A stretch of DNA of 11,078 bases, taken from NCBI GenBank assembly GCA_015063445.1, contig SVUD01000048.1, positions 1-11,078 on the forward strand, given 5' to 3'. The notes under the pieces are model-generated. The model was not told where the DNA came from, did not search any database, and saw only the letters and a list, made by a program, of their open reading frames with translations. The translations under genes were made by a program, and so were the position numbers. Within the stretch, counting starts at the first letter, position 1. Each line of letters begins with the position of its first letter. Shown here piece after piece: positions 1-5,906 of this stretch. This DNA comes from Oscillospiraceae bacterium (GTDB lineage Bacteria > Bacillota_A > Clostridia > Oscillospirales > CAG-272).

Positions 1-348
1 GGACATATCTACTCCGGGAATTCCCTTCATATCCGGGTGCCCCTGAAGTCTTGAAGCGGTTTTACGGAGCGTCTTGAGCTCTTCCTTATCGAAGAAACCC
101 TTTTCCGCAAGCGCTGCGTAAAGCGCAGGAGCGGTATGTCCCTTTGAAAGAACGAATCTGTCTCTTTCATCCATTTTGGGATTTTTGGGATCTACGTTAA
201 GCTCCTTGAAGTAAAGATAGGTGATGATATCCGCAATCGAAAGCGAACCGCCCGGGTGGCCGCAGCCTGCCGAATAAACAGATTCAACAATGCTTACTCG
301 AACGTTATTGGCGATGCGTTTAAGGTTATTTTTTTCAAGAATATCCAT
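1..348 (-). CDS. Transketolase, N-terminal (TPP-binding) part, partial
   Basis: Translating the reverse complement from the ATG at 348 gives 116 residues before the window edge; the 3' end is missing. Transketolase moves two-carbon ketol units between sugar phosphates in the cytoplasmic non-oxidative pentose phosphate pathway, using thiamine diphosphate and Mg2+. Visible family motifs are SAGCGHPGGSLS near residues 26-37 (a cofactor-site loop), DRFVLSKGHTAPALYAAL around 66-83, and RLQGHPDMKGIPGVDMS at the window edge. The short N-terminus and the RLQGHPDMK stretch resemble the N-terminal subunit of two-subunit bacterial transketolases (about 270-280 residues, followed by a separate C-terminal subunit gene) more than the 650-residue single-chain enzyme. 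That choice is inference, because the rest lies outside the window. An AAGGAG lies 6 bases upstream of the ATG and supports this start. A consensus promoter precedes it, so it is probably first in its transcript. Confidence 0.92.
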   Translation of the reverse strand, partial: MDILEKNNLKRIANNVRVSIVESVYSAGCGHPGGSLSIADIITYLYFKELNVDPKNPKMDERDRFVLSKGHTAPALYAALAEKGFFDKEELKTLRKTASRLQGHPDMKGIPGVDMS

Positions 349-380
349 TTTGCTCTCCTTAAATATTTATTAACGTATAC

Positions 381-409
381 ATTGTACTACATTTTGTGGG
401 AAATGTCAA
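381..409 (-). promoter_or_regulatory. Sigma-A-type promoter of the transketolase gene
   Basis: On the minus strand there is a perfect TTGACA (404-409), a 17-base spacer and TACAAT (381-386). Transcription would start near 374, giving a leader of about 26 bases before the transketolase ATG. Five of six -10 bases and all -35 bases match consensus, which suggests strong, largely constitutive expression. Confidence 0.85.
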
Positions 410-422
410 TGAAAAAGTGAGT

Positions 423-438
423 ACAAAAATATTTTTGT
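423..438. repeat. Perfect 16-base palindrome upstream of the transketolase promoter
   Basis: ACAAAAATATTTTTGT is identical to its reverse complement. It lies 13 bases upstream of the -35 element of the transketolase promoter. It may be an operator, an A/T-rich UP-like element that helps RNA polymerase, or chance in AT-rich DNA. Nothing in the window identifies a binding protein. Confidence 0.35.
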
Positions 439-570
439 GAATGAGAAGGCATTTTAATATTAAACGTGATTTCTTTTTGTAGCAAATAGATAAAAAGAGT
501 CTGAGTTATTAGGAATTCCGTATTAAAACGAGCAAAAATCAAAGCTTCAAGACCTAAATCTTGTGAATCA
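439..570. other. Non-coding spacer, no feature recognised
   Basis: This is AT-rich DNA between the palindrome upstream of the transketolase promoter and the terminator of the GDPD unit. I see no credible ORF with a ribosome binding site, no tRNA-like fold and no strong promoter. A CCGTATT at 518-524 could pair with AATACGG in the terminator stem at 575-581, but it lies past the end of that transcript and is probably incidental. Confidence 0.5.
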
Positions 571-618
571 AAAAAATACGGCAGAGGCGCTGTGATATAA
601 TAACGCTTCTGCCGTATT
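570..618 (-). terminator. Intrinsic terminator of the peptide/GDPD unit
   Basis: The arms 575-589 (AATACGGCAGAGGCG) and 604-618 (CGCTTCTGCCGTATT) pair over 15 bases with one G-T wobble around a 14-base A/T-rich loop. Read on the minus strand, the stem is followed by a T run (571-576 on the plus strand are all A), as expected for a rho-independent terminator. It lies about 64 bases past the GDPD stop codon. A second, weaker hairpin lies just before it (GGTTACG 625-631 with CGCAACC 641-647). Confidence 0.88.
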
Positions 619-681
619 AGGTTTGGTTACGCTTTAATAACGCAACCTATAAAATCAAAAACTTTATATTGTTTATTTCTA

Positions 682-3057
682 TCATCCGAGATAGACTCCC
701 GCGATAAGATAATTACTCGTTACACCGCTTACGTAGCTATGAAGCTTTTTCGCGATTATATCCATATAATCCACAGTATAAACCTCAAGTCCGAGTCCCG
801 CATTTCTGACAAGCTCAACGTTTGCGTCACAATTTGTATTATCCTTGCTCACGTAACTGTAATAGGTATCGATAAATACCTCGTTTTCACCGGTTCTGAG
901 AGCAAGCGCGTTAGATATAACATTAGTATCAATGCCGGAGGTAACGTATCCTACTCTTGCCGTACGATCATACTTTAATACAGCCGCCAATGATGCGTTG
1001 CTAAACGATATCCACGTGCAATTATCAAGCATTCCGTATTTAGCTACCGTGTCAACAAGAGATTTTGCCTGAGCCTCGGTTACCGTATTTTTGATTTCTA
1101 TATATGGGTGCAAGCCAAGCTCAACGCAAAGAGATATAAATTCTTCAAAGGTGGGAATCCGCACACCCTTATAAAGAGGCGATTTGTAAGAGCCGAAATC
1201 AAGGCTTTTGAGCTCAGCGAGTGTCATTTCACCAACATTACCGCTTCCGTTTGAGGTACGGTCTACGGTATCGTCGTGAAGAAGAACTGCATACCCGTCT
1301 TTTGTAAAGTTAACGTCGCACTCTACCATTGAAAAACCGTTGTGCGAAGAAAGGGTATAAGCCTCAAGCGTGTTTTCAGGAGCTGTTCCAAATCCTCTGT
1401 GGTTTACTGATTTTACTGCGTAATTTTTATACACCACAGAGGATGATTTAAAATTTTCGACGTACTTTTCTCCCTCTACCTTGAACATCGAATGAAGACT
1501 TGCGATGACGTCGGCGTCAATATTACTGTTATCAAGCTTGGAGAGCGTAATAACAAGATATGAGCCGTTAAGAGTTGAATAATAATCGGCGTTGGGATCG
1601 GACCACGTCGTATTCCAGCCGGAATCTATAGGATTTGTCACCGAAGACGTGTTAACGCTTTCAACCACAGCCCATTTATACTTACTGCTATCACCTATGA
1701 AGCTTACTTTGGTTCCCGCCTGCATCTTTATGGTGAATGAAATTCTCATTCTGGTCTGTGAGGTAACGTTGGATGCTACGGCGCTTCCCCAATGAGCGAT
1801 CTGAGAGTTATACTCAATATCGGTCAGAGCGCCTCTGTTCGCAAGTACAAACTGCTTCTCTCCGTCAACCGTGAAATATCCGGGAAGAGCTTCTATTTCA
1901 GATTGAGTCAGCGCGGTATTATTCTGCTTTGCGACAACCAATACAAGATATACCGGTTTATCGGTAGCCGGGAATTTATCTGCGGAGATAACGTATTCCT
2001 TGTTAAATTGCCAGCCCGAATCGTAGTTTTTTACACCCGAGATGAAAACGTTTTCCGGATTGTCGCTCAAATAAATGGCGTATTTATAGGTGCTGAGGCT
2101 TCCGCTGAACGTTACCTTTGCGCCCGGTTTTACGGGAATGGAATATCTAACCGAGGCTCTGTTAGTGCTATTGTAGGCGTTATTCGTATTACCAAAGCAT
2201 CCGACCTGAGCAAGACACTCGGCTTCCGTTATAGAATTCTCTCTTGCGCTGATAACCGCATTGTTCTCTCCTACGGTGTAGCCGTTAGCATTTAGTTCAG
2301 CGTCGGTAAGAGCGTAAGAATTTATGTAGTTACCGGACTTGTCATACTCATCTATTTGCCAAATGACAGTATACTTAGGAGATACCAGAGTATGAGCAAA
2401 GCTCTTTATCACGCTGCCCTTTTTGTAAATTTCTCCATTCTCCGCGCCCATCATACCGTTGACGGTATATACGTAAGAATGATTTGCGATCCTGTCAGCC
2501 TCGGTTTTATCGGTAAGAACCTTTTCGGCAAGGCCCGCATACTCGATAAGTCCCTCGTACATAGCCTCCTGATCGGCGTTTACCTTTCCCTTTTCCTTAG
2601 ATACGGTAAGACGCTCGTAAAGATATTCAAGAACGCTATAGCCTACAAGCTTACTCTCTGCTACAACCTCGGCGCCGCTCTTTACCACCGCTTTTGCGTA
2701 AACCTCTGTTTCAATGCTCTGAGCCGGAACGCCGTACGACGATATGAAAACAAAGCATTCTTCACCGTTAACTGTTTCCGTCGTATAGTTAGTTATACTT
2801 TCAATTTCATTATTTTCGCTGTCATAAAGCTTCACCGATACGCTACTTTCCTCGGTGATATTTTCCGCTTTAACAGCGTACATAAGGTTTAAAGTATCGC
2901 CGTAGTACACGTTATTTGATACTATTTCAACAGACGCCGCGTCCGTTTTTTCCTCGCTTACCTCAGATGCGCCTACGCTAAACGCCGATGCGCATGAAAA
3001 TAATAACGTAAAGGCAAGTAAGAATGATAATGCTCTTTTTGTGACTGTTTTTTTCAT
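682..3057 (-). CDS. Secreted glycerophosphodiester phosphodiesterase with N-terminal repeat domains
   Basis: This 791-residue protein is predicted to hydrolyse glycerophosphodiesters (from lipid headgroups or teichoic-acid-like polymers) outside the cell. Residues 1-25 form a signal peptide (KK, a hydrophobic run, then SCASA|F). Cys22 lies in a poor lipobox (LFSC), so a lipoprotein is possible but less likely. Residues 43-140 look like an Ig-like beta domain. Residues 195-250 contain a short W/ID/G-rich segment. Two related domains follow, about 283-400 and 412-530; each has a KPGAKVTF- or QAGTKVSF-like strand, a YK(Y/W)A motif, DSGW, and an ending near F.V.GEK. The C-terminal GDPD TIM barrel spans about 548-791: HRG at 553, PENT at 560, E579 and D581 (EC.V), H594-D595, and the metal/catalytic E654 and K656 in EIK. 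The usual acid/base histidines and acidic metal ligands all appear present. There is no LPXTG motif or obvious wall anchor. GAGGA lies 6 bases before the start. It is downstream partner of a 50-residue peptide gene. The GDPD assignment is firm; substrate and repeat function are unknown. Confidence 0.9.
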   Translation of the reverse strand: MKKTVTKRALSFLLAFTLLFSCASAFSVGASEVSEEKTDAASVEIVSNNVYYGDTLNLMYAVKAENITEESSVSVKLYDSENNEIESITNYTTETVNGEECFVFISSYGVPAQSIETEVYAKAVVKSGAEVVAESKLVGYSVLEYLYERLTVSKEKGKVNADQEAMYEGLIEYAGLAEKVLTDKTEADRIANHSYVYTVNGMMGAENGEIYKKGSVIKSFAHTLVSPKYTVIWQIDEYDKSGNYINSYALTDAELNANGYTVGENNAVISARENSITEAECLAQVGCFGNTNNAYNSTNRASVRYSIPVKPGAKVTFSGSLSTYKYAIYLSDNPENVFISGVKNYDSGWQFNKEYVISADKFPATDKPVYLVLVVAKQNNTALTQSEIEALPGYFTVDGEKQFVLANRGALTDIEYNSQIAHWGSAVASNVTSQTRMRISFTIKMQAGTKVSFIGDSSKYKWAVVESVNTSSVTNPIDSGWNTTWSDPNADYYSTLNGSYLVITLSKLDNSNIDADVIASLHSMFKVEGEKYVENFKSSSVVYKNYAVKSVNHRGFGTAPENTLEAYTLSSHNGFSMVECDVNFTKDGYAVLLHDDTVDRTSNGSGNVGEMTLAELKSLDFGSYKSPLYKGVRIPTFEEFISLCVELGLHPYIEIKNTVTEAQAKSLVDTVAKYGMLDNCTWISFSNASLAAVLKYDRTARVGYVTSGIDTNVISNALALRTGENEVFIDTYYSYVSKDNTNCDANVELVRNAGLGLEVYTVDYMDIIAKKLHSYVSGVTSNYLIAGVYLG

Positions 3058-3089
3058 TGTTTTTCCTCTTTCTTATGTTTTATTTTTTA

Positions 3090-3242
3090 TTAGGTCCAAC
3101 CGTTTGAGTCATATCCGCCGCCGAATGGGTTATTCTGATCGGCGCCGGGGTCGATAGGTCCCGCATCGCCCGACGCGGTGATTATATCACCAAAATTGAT
3201 ATTTAATATCTCAATCTCGGCAACAACGTACTCCTTTTTCAT
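3090..3242 (-). CDS. Short 50-residue peptide of unknown function, first gene of the GDPD unit
   Basis: I do not recognise a function. The chosen start at 3242 gives MKKEYVVAEIEILNINFGD..., with GGAG 7 bases upstream; a longer reading from 3311 lacks a ribosome binding site and would begin almost at the predicted transcript start. Residues 1-24 alternate charged and hydrophobic positions (EYVVAEIEILNINFGDIIT). Residues 25-50 are a low-complexity tail rich in Gly, Asp, Asn and Pro, ending in GWT. There is no signal peptide, membrane segment or Cys. From memory, many gut Clostridia encode similar short peptides (MKK-Y-x-P/A-E-I-E, then D-I-I-T-x-S and a Gly/Asp-rich tail), but I could not check this. 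The stop is 32 bases from the GDPD start with no terminator between, so the two are probably cotranscribed. The leader/core look raises the idea of a modified-peptide precursor, but no modification enzyme or peptidase-type exporter is in the window. Confidence 0.7.
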   Translation of the reverse strand: MKKEYVVAEIEILNINFGDIITASGDAGPIDPGADQNNPFGGGYDSNGWT

Positions 3243-3261
3243 ATCCTTTCTCCTTTTTAAA

Positions 3262-3275
3262 CTGAAAAATTTCAG
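3262..3275. repeat. Small hairpin in the 5' untranslated region of the peptide/GDPD transcript
   Basis: CTGAAA (3262-3267) and TTTCAG (3270-3275) are perfect inverted copies around two bases. The element lies just upstream of the peptide gene's ribosome binding site on the minus strand. It is weak as an RNA hairpin because of the tiny loop, and could equally be a DNA half-site pair. Confidence 0.3.
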
Positions 3276-3295
3276 CTTGTTTTTGGTTTTGATGC

Positions 3296-3324
3296 TTGAC
3301 ATTGATAGCATCTTCTGTTACAAT
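3296..3324 (+). promoter_or_regulatory. Promoter of the AraC-family regulator gene
   Basis: TTGACA (3296-3301), a 17-base spacer and TACAAT (3319-3324) form a near-perfect sigma-A promoter facing the regulator gene at 3400. Transcription would start near 3331, giving a leader of about 70 bases. An inverted pair GATGC (3291-3295) / GCATC (3308-3312) flanks the -35 element and could be an operator for autoregulation. The -10 overlaps a candidate -10 of the divergent unit. Confidence 0.8.
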
Positions 3325-3351
3325 TATATCGTAAAAACTTACAAATTAAAA
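3323..3351 (-). promoter_or_regulatory. Candidate promoter of the peptide/GDPD unit
   Basis: On the minus strand there is a perfect TATAAT (3323-3328), but at 17 bases upstream the -35 position reads only TTTTAA (3346-3351), matching three of six consensus bases. Transcription would start near 3316, about 74 bases before the peptide ATG. A good -10 with a poor -35 is what an activator-dependent promoter looks like, which fits control by the divergent AraC-family gene. It shares two bases with the regulator's own -10, so polymerase could not occupy both at once. Confidence 0.45.
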
Positions 3352-3399
3352 TGCGTATAATATTGTTTTTCATGCAAAAAGATACGAAAAATAGGAATT

Positions 3400-4287
3400 A
3401 TGAAGAAATATAAGGAATACAACATTCAAAAAGAAGATATATCAGAATTTAAAGGTCTGGGTAAGGAGCTGATTTTTGCGCCTCGGTACAGCTACGACAT
3501 GCTTCCTCTTGAGATAAGCATAACCGGTATAACGAATCCCGATCCCGATTACTACATAAGGAGAGATTCATCTCGCTGCTTTATTCTCGAATATATTGTT
3601 TCCGGACGAGGATATCTGCGTGTCAACGGTGAAAGCTATTCACTTTCGGCAGGTGATGCCTATCTTATTCATCCCGGTGACAAATGCGAATATTACTCGG
3701 ACAAAAATGATCCATACAAGAAATATTGGTGCAATTTCAGAAGCTATTTCTTTGCGGATTTTCTCAATGCCTACGACCTGAATGAACCAAGGTTTTTTCA
3801 CAGACTTAACTTGGAGGAAACGTTCCAAAAGCTCTTTGAGCTGGAAAACATTTCCGACTCAAACGACGATATCTATCTGCCCGCAAGCGAGATACTTTAT
3901 TCGGCGGCCTTTAAAATAGCGGCGCACGTAAAGAAAATCAAAGCCGGCTCCTCGCTTGCGGCGCGGATAAAATACGAGCTTCAGCATTCTATAGATATTC
4001 CCATAACGCTCGAATTTCTCGAGGAAAAGCTATACAGAACAAAATCCGACATTATAAAGCAATTTAAAAAGGCATACGGTATAACTCCGTACGCCTATCT
4101 CATGAATTTAAGAATACAAGCTGCTAAAAACCTTCTCGCAAATTCAAATAAAACCGCTAAGGAAATAGCCGAATATCTTTGCTTCTCTTCGGAATACCAT
4201 TTTTCTAACTTTTTTAAAAGCAAAATGGGAATCTCCCCAAGAGAATATAAGAAGAATTCAACGTTTCATCACGAAAACAAGAAATAA
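3400..4287 (+). CDS. AraC-family transcriptional regulator with N-terminal cupin domain
   Basis: This 295-residue cytoplasmic DNA-binding protein has the standard length and layout of the family. Residues 35-125 form an AraC-type cupin ligand-sensing domain, with ILEYIVSGRGYLRVNG (62-77) and the turn LSAGDAYLIHPGD (82-94). Residues 185-286 hold two helix-turn-helix motifs: PITLEFLEEKLYRTKSDIIKQFKKAYGITPYAYL (201-234) and TAKEIAEYLCFSSEYHFSNFFKSKMGISPREYK (252-284), the second carrying the family signature. Such proteins usually activate an adjacent divergent operon on binding a small ligand, often a sugar or polyol. The ligand here is unknown. The gene is divergent from the peptide/GDPD unit with overlapping promoters, so that unit is the likely target. 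The ribosome binding site is weak (TAGGA only 4 bases from the ATG), suggesting low expression, as is common for regulators. No better in-frame start exists. Confidence 0.92.
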   Translation: MKKYKEYNIQKEDISEFKGLGKELIFAPRYSYDMLPLEISITGITNPDPDYYIRRDSSRCFILEYIVSGRGYLRVNGESYSLSAGDAYLIHPGDKCEYYSDKNDPYKKYWCNFRSYFFADFLNAYDLNEPRFFHRLNLEETFQKLFELENISDSNDDIYLPASEILYSAAFKIAAHVKKIKAGSSLAARIKYELQHSIDIPITLEFLEEKLYRTKSDIIKQFKKAYGITPYAYLMNLRIQAAKNLLANSNKTAKEIAEYLCFSSEYHFSNFFKSKMGISPREYKKNSTFHHENKK

Positions 4288-4341
4288 ACCGTCAGCTTTT
4301 AAAACGACAATAAAGATCGAACGCAACTATAAACAGTATAA

Positions 4342-4378
4342 AAAAGGTGAAGAGCCGAAACGGTTTTCTTCACCTTTT
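4342..4378. terminator. Bidirectional intrinsic terminator between convergent genes
   Basis: The arms 4342-4353 (AAAAGGTGAAGA) and 4367-4378 (TCTTCACCTTTT) pair perfectly. The loop contains a further CCG/CGG mini-stem (4355-4357 with 4361-4363). The plus-strand transcript of the AraC gene ends in TTTTGTTATT, and the minus-strand transcript of the membrane-protein gene ends in a T run (A run at 4341-4345). It lies 54 bases after the AraC stop and 36 bases after the stop of the converging gene. Confidence 0.88.
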
Positions 4379-4413
4379 GTTATTAAAGCTGTTTACTGTT
4401 AAAATTGAAGAAA

Positions 4414-5115
4414 TTAATATCTTCTTCTGCGCTGATACTGATATGCGTATCCGATTGCCGCAAGAAGCGCAACGACACCAACATCAACGTATGTAGCGTA
4501 CTTAGCATAAGCTTCGGGAATCAAGGTCAGGTAGTCATAGAGCTGTCTTACACCGTAATTGACAAGCACACCGCCGATGATAGAGGTAAGAATTCTCTCG
4601 AAGTCCTTACGAACCATGAACATAAGAAGCGCGCCGATAGCTGCTGCTACAAGGCATAGACGAATATCGCCAACGGTAGGAAGCTTCACGGGAATTATGC
4701 CGTCGAAGTAACAAACTACGAATGCGCCCGCCGCAGGACCGCCGAAGAAGATAACGGCGAATACAAGCTTATTGAGCACCGCAAGCATCAAAGCGCACAA
4801 AGCGCCCATTATCCAAGCCTTACCAACCAAGAACGGAAGCATGCCCTCAAGCATGGGACTAACGATAAGTCCCGCCGCAAAGCCGACGCCCGCACAGGTC
4901 AAAAACTTAATAAGACCGAGCCATCTTCTTCCATAGAAAAGAAAAATAGCGCCTACTGCCAAGGCTACGTACGGAAACCAAGAAGCCTTTATCACCGCGG
5001 TAACAGGACCGCCTATTCCAATATCATTAAACCACTGACCGAGACCGCCAATGAACTCTTTGAAGTTCATGTTTCCCGCTCTGAGGCCGTTTATCAAATC
5101 AAGTACTTGCTGCAT
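4414..5115 (-). CDS. Multi-pass membrane protein of unknown function
   Basis: This 233-residue integral membrane protein has no function I recognise. The reading frame opens at 5133 (MNLGDNMQQV...), but I chose the second Met at 5115. A GGGGGA lies 4 bases before it, nothing SD-like precedes 5133, and the predicted transcript would begin only about 8 bases before 5133. After a short amphipathic N-terminus there are about seven hydrophobic segments, near residues 46-62, 67-87, 96-115, 118-138, 151-168, 175-190 and 208-226, several with Gly/Ala-rich packing faces (FFGGPAAGAFVV). The tail ends RRRRY, suggesting a cytoplasmic C-terminus. The Gly-rich several-pass pattern resembles TM198/DUF4203-type proteins, but I hold that only weakly. 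It appears to be monocistronic, with its own promoter and the bidirectional terminator. No catalytic motif is visible. Confidence 0.8.
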   Translation of the reverse strand: MQQVLDLINGLRAGNMNFKEFIGGLGQWFNDIGIGGPVTAVIKASWFPYVALAVGAIFLFYGRRWLGLIKFLTCAGVGFAAGLIVSPMLEGMLPFLVGKAWIMGALCALMLAVLNKLVFAVIFFGGPAAGAFVVCYFDGIIPVKLPTVGDIRLCLVAAAIGALLMFMVRKDFERILTSIIGGVLVNYGVRQLYDYLTLIPEAYAKYATYVDVGVVALLAAIGYAYQYQRRRRY

Positions 5116-5147
5116 ATTGTCCCCCAAATTCATTATTAGTCATGGTT

Positions 5148-5176
5148 ATTATATCATAAGAAAAGCAAAAAATCAA
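5148..5176 (-). promoter_or_regulatory. Promoter of the membrane-protein gene
   Basis: On the minus strand there is TTGATT (5171-5176), a 17-base spacer and a perfect TATAAT (5148-5153). Transcription would begin near 5141. This leaves about 26 bases before the preferred ATG at 5115 and supports that start over 5133. Confidence 0.82.
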
Positions 5177-5222
5177 GGGAAAACGGCAAAAAAACGGAAA
5201 TATTTTTCAAAAAATCACAAAA

Positions 5223-5276
5223 AATTTTCTGCCCCAAAAAAACGCTTATTTTTTCGTTTTTCGGAGCAGAAAAATT
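5223..5276 (-). terminator. Probable terminator of the ABC/SLOG operon
   Basis: AATTTTCTGCCCC (5223-5235) pairs imperfectly with the segment at 5263-5276 (revcomp AATTTTTCTGCTCC). Inside, AAAAACG can pair with CGTTTTT, making one long hairpin around a T-rich loop. On the minus strand the stem is followed by T-rich sequence (ATTTTTTGTGATTTTTTG, reading from 5222 down). It lies about 60 bases past the SLOG gene stop and just upstream of the next gene's promoter, as an operon terminator would. Confidence 0.6.
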
Positions 5277-5335
5277 GTTTTTAGTGAGCAGCATAAAAAG
5301 GGCTGCAAAAAATCGGAATAAAAATTTATCTTGTT

Positions 5336-5821
5336 TTACAGCGCCGTATCCGCGACGGTCGGGTAAAGGTTATATACCTCTTTACCGAAAGATTTTGCCA
5401 TTCTTACGGTTTGCGCGGCTCCGCTCGAGCTTCTTCCGACATAGGCTATAAGCATATCGCAAACGCCCGCAAGGTATTCGTTGCGCTTTTTCATGCAATC
5501 CTTTGTGTATTCCTCGGAGCAAAATATTATCTCGTCTGCGCTCGAAAGAATGTAATCGTACATATCTCTGTCGGAATACGACCATTTTCCCGCCTGGTCC
5601 TTACAAGGAACGGCTATGACAAGCCTCACGTCGCTATGCTTCATACGGAATTTTAAAATTGCCTTAGCCGCCATCGTATCAAAGCCAAGCGCCCCGCCCG
5701 TGTAAAATTCACGGCACTCATTTGAATATGCGTATTCAATAGCTCGAAACACCAAAGCCTCAAGCTTTTCTTTGTGCTTTTCGGGAATTATACGATGCCC
5801 CGTAAATGAACATTTTTTCAT
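5336..5821 (-). CDS. SLOG-family protein, YpsA/DUF1273-like
   Basis: This 161-residue cytoplasmic protein has a Rossmann-like SLOG fold, proposed for this superfamily to bind nucleotides or nucleotide-derived ligands. Visible motifs are KCSFTGHR at the N-terminus (3-10), YTGGALGFDTMAA (40-52, the glycine-rich loop with acidic residue), a central RLVIAVPC strand (66-73), YDYILSSADEIIF (88-100), and SSSGAAQTVRMAKSFGKEVY near the C-terminus (131-150). It is slightly shorter than B. subtilis YpsA (about 180 residues). YpsA has been linked to cell division and stress in Firmicutes, but the biochemical role is not settled, so I claim only the family. GGAG lies 9 bases before the ATG. It follows the ABC pair by 85 bases with no convincing terminator between, so cotranscription is plausible but not certain. 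Confidence 0.85.
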   Translation of the reverse strand: MKKCSFTGHRIIPEKHKEKLEALVFRAIEYAYSNECREFYTGGALGFDTMAAKAILKFRMKHSDVRLVIAVPCKDQAGKWSYSDRDMYDYILSSADEIIFCSEEYTKDCMKKRNEYLAGVCDMLIAYVGRSSSGAAQTVRMAKSFGKEVYNLYPTVADTAL

Positions 5822-5848
5822 TCTTACATTCTCCGTAAATTGATAAAA

Positions 5849-5865
5849 GTGTCAAAATTTAACAC
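5849..5865. repeat. Imperfect 17-base palindrome upstream of the SLOG gene
   Basis: GTGTCAAAATTTAACAC reads as GTGT(C/T)AAA-A-TTT(A)ACAC, with seven of eight pairs matching. It lies 28 bases before the SLOG start, in the gap after the ABC operon. It contains TTGACA on the minus strand, but no acceptable -10 follows at the right spacing. It may be an operator or a chance AT-rich palindrome. Confidence 0.3.
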
Positions 5866-5906
5866 GATGAGCGGCTAAAGACTTTAAAACAGCAGTTTTT
5901 CACCGC

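Noticed and set aside
739..2892. Several plus-strand ORFs of 67-178 residues opposite the GDPD gene
   Set aside because: They mirror the GDPD coding frame, lack SD sequences and have no domain features.
3090..3311. Longer 73-residue version of the short peptide, starting at 3311
   Set aside because: There is no SD before 3311, which lies about 5 bases after the predicted transcript start, while 3242 has GGAG at ideal spacing.
4414..5133. Start of the membrane protein at 5133
   Set aside because: No SD is present and the predicted leader would be only about 8 bases; the Met at 5115 has GGGGGA in front.
5288..5306. GCAGC/GCTGC hairpin as a terminator
   Set aside because: Only five pairs, and no T run follows on the minus strand; on the plus strand it is followed by A residues.
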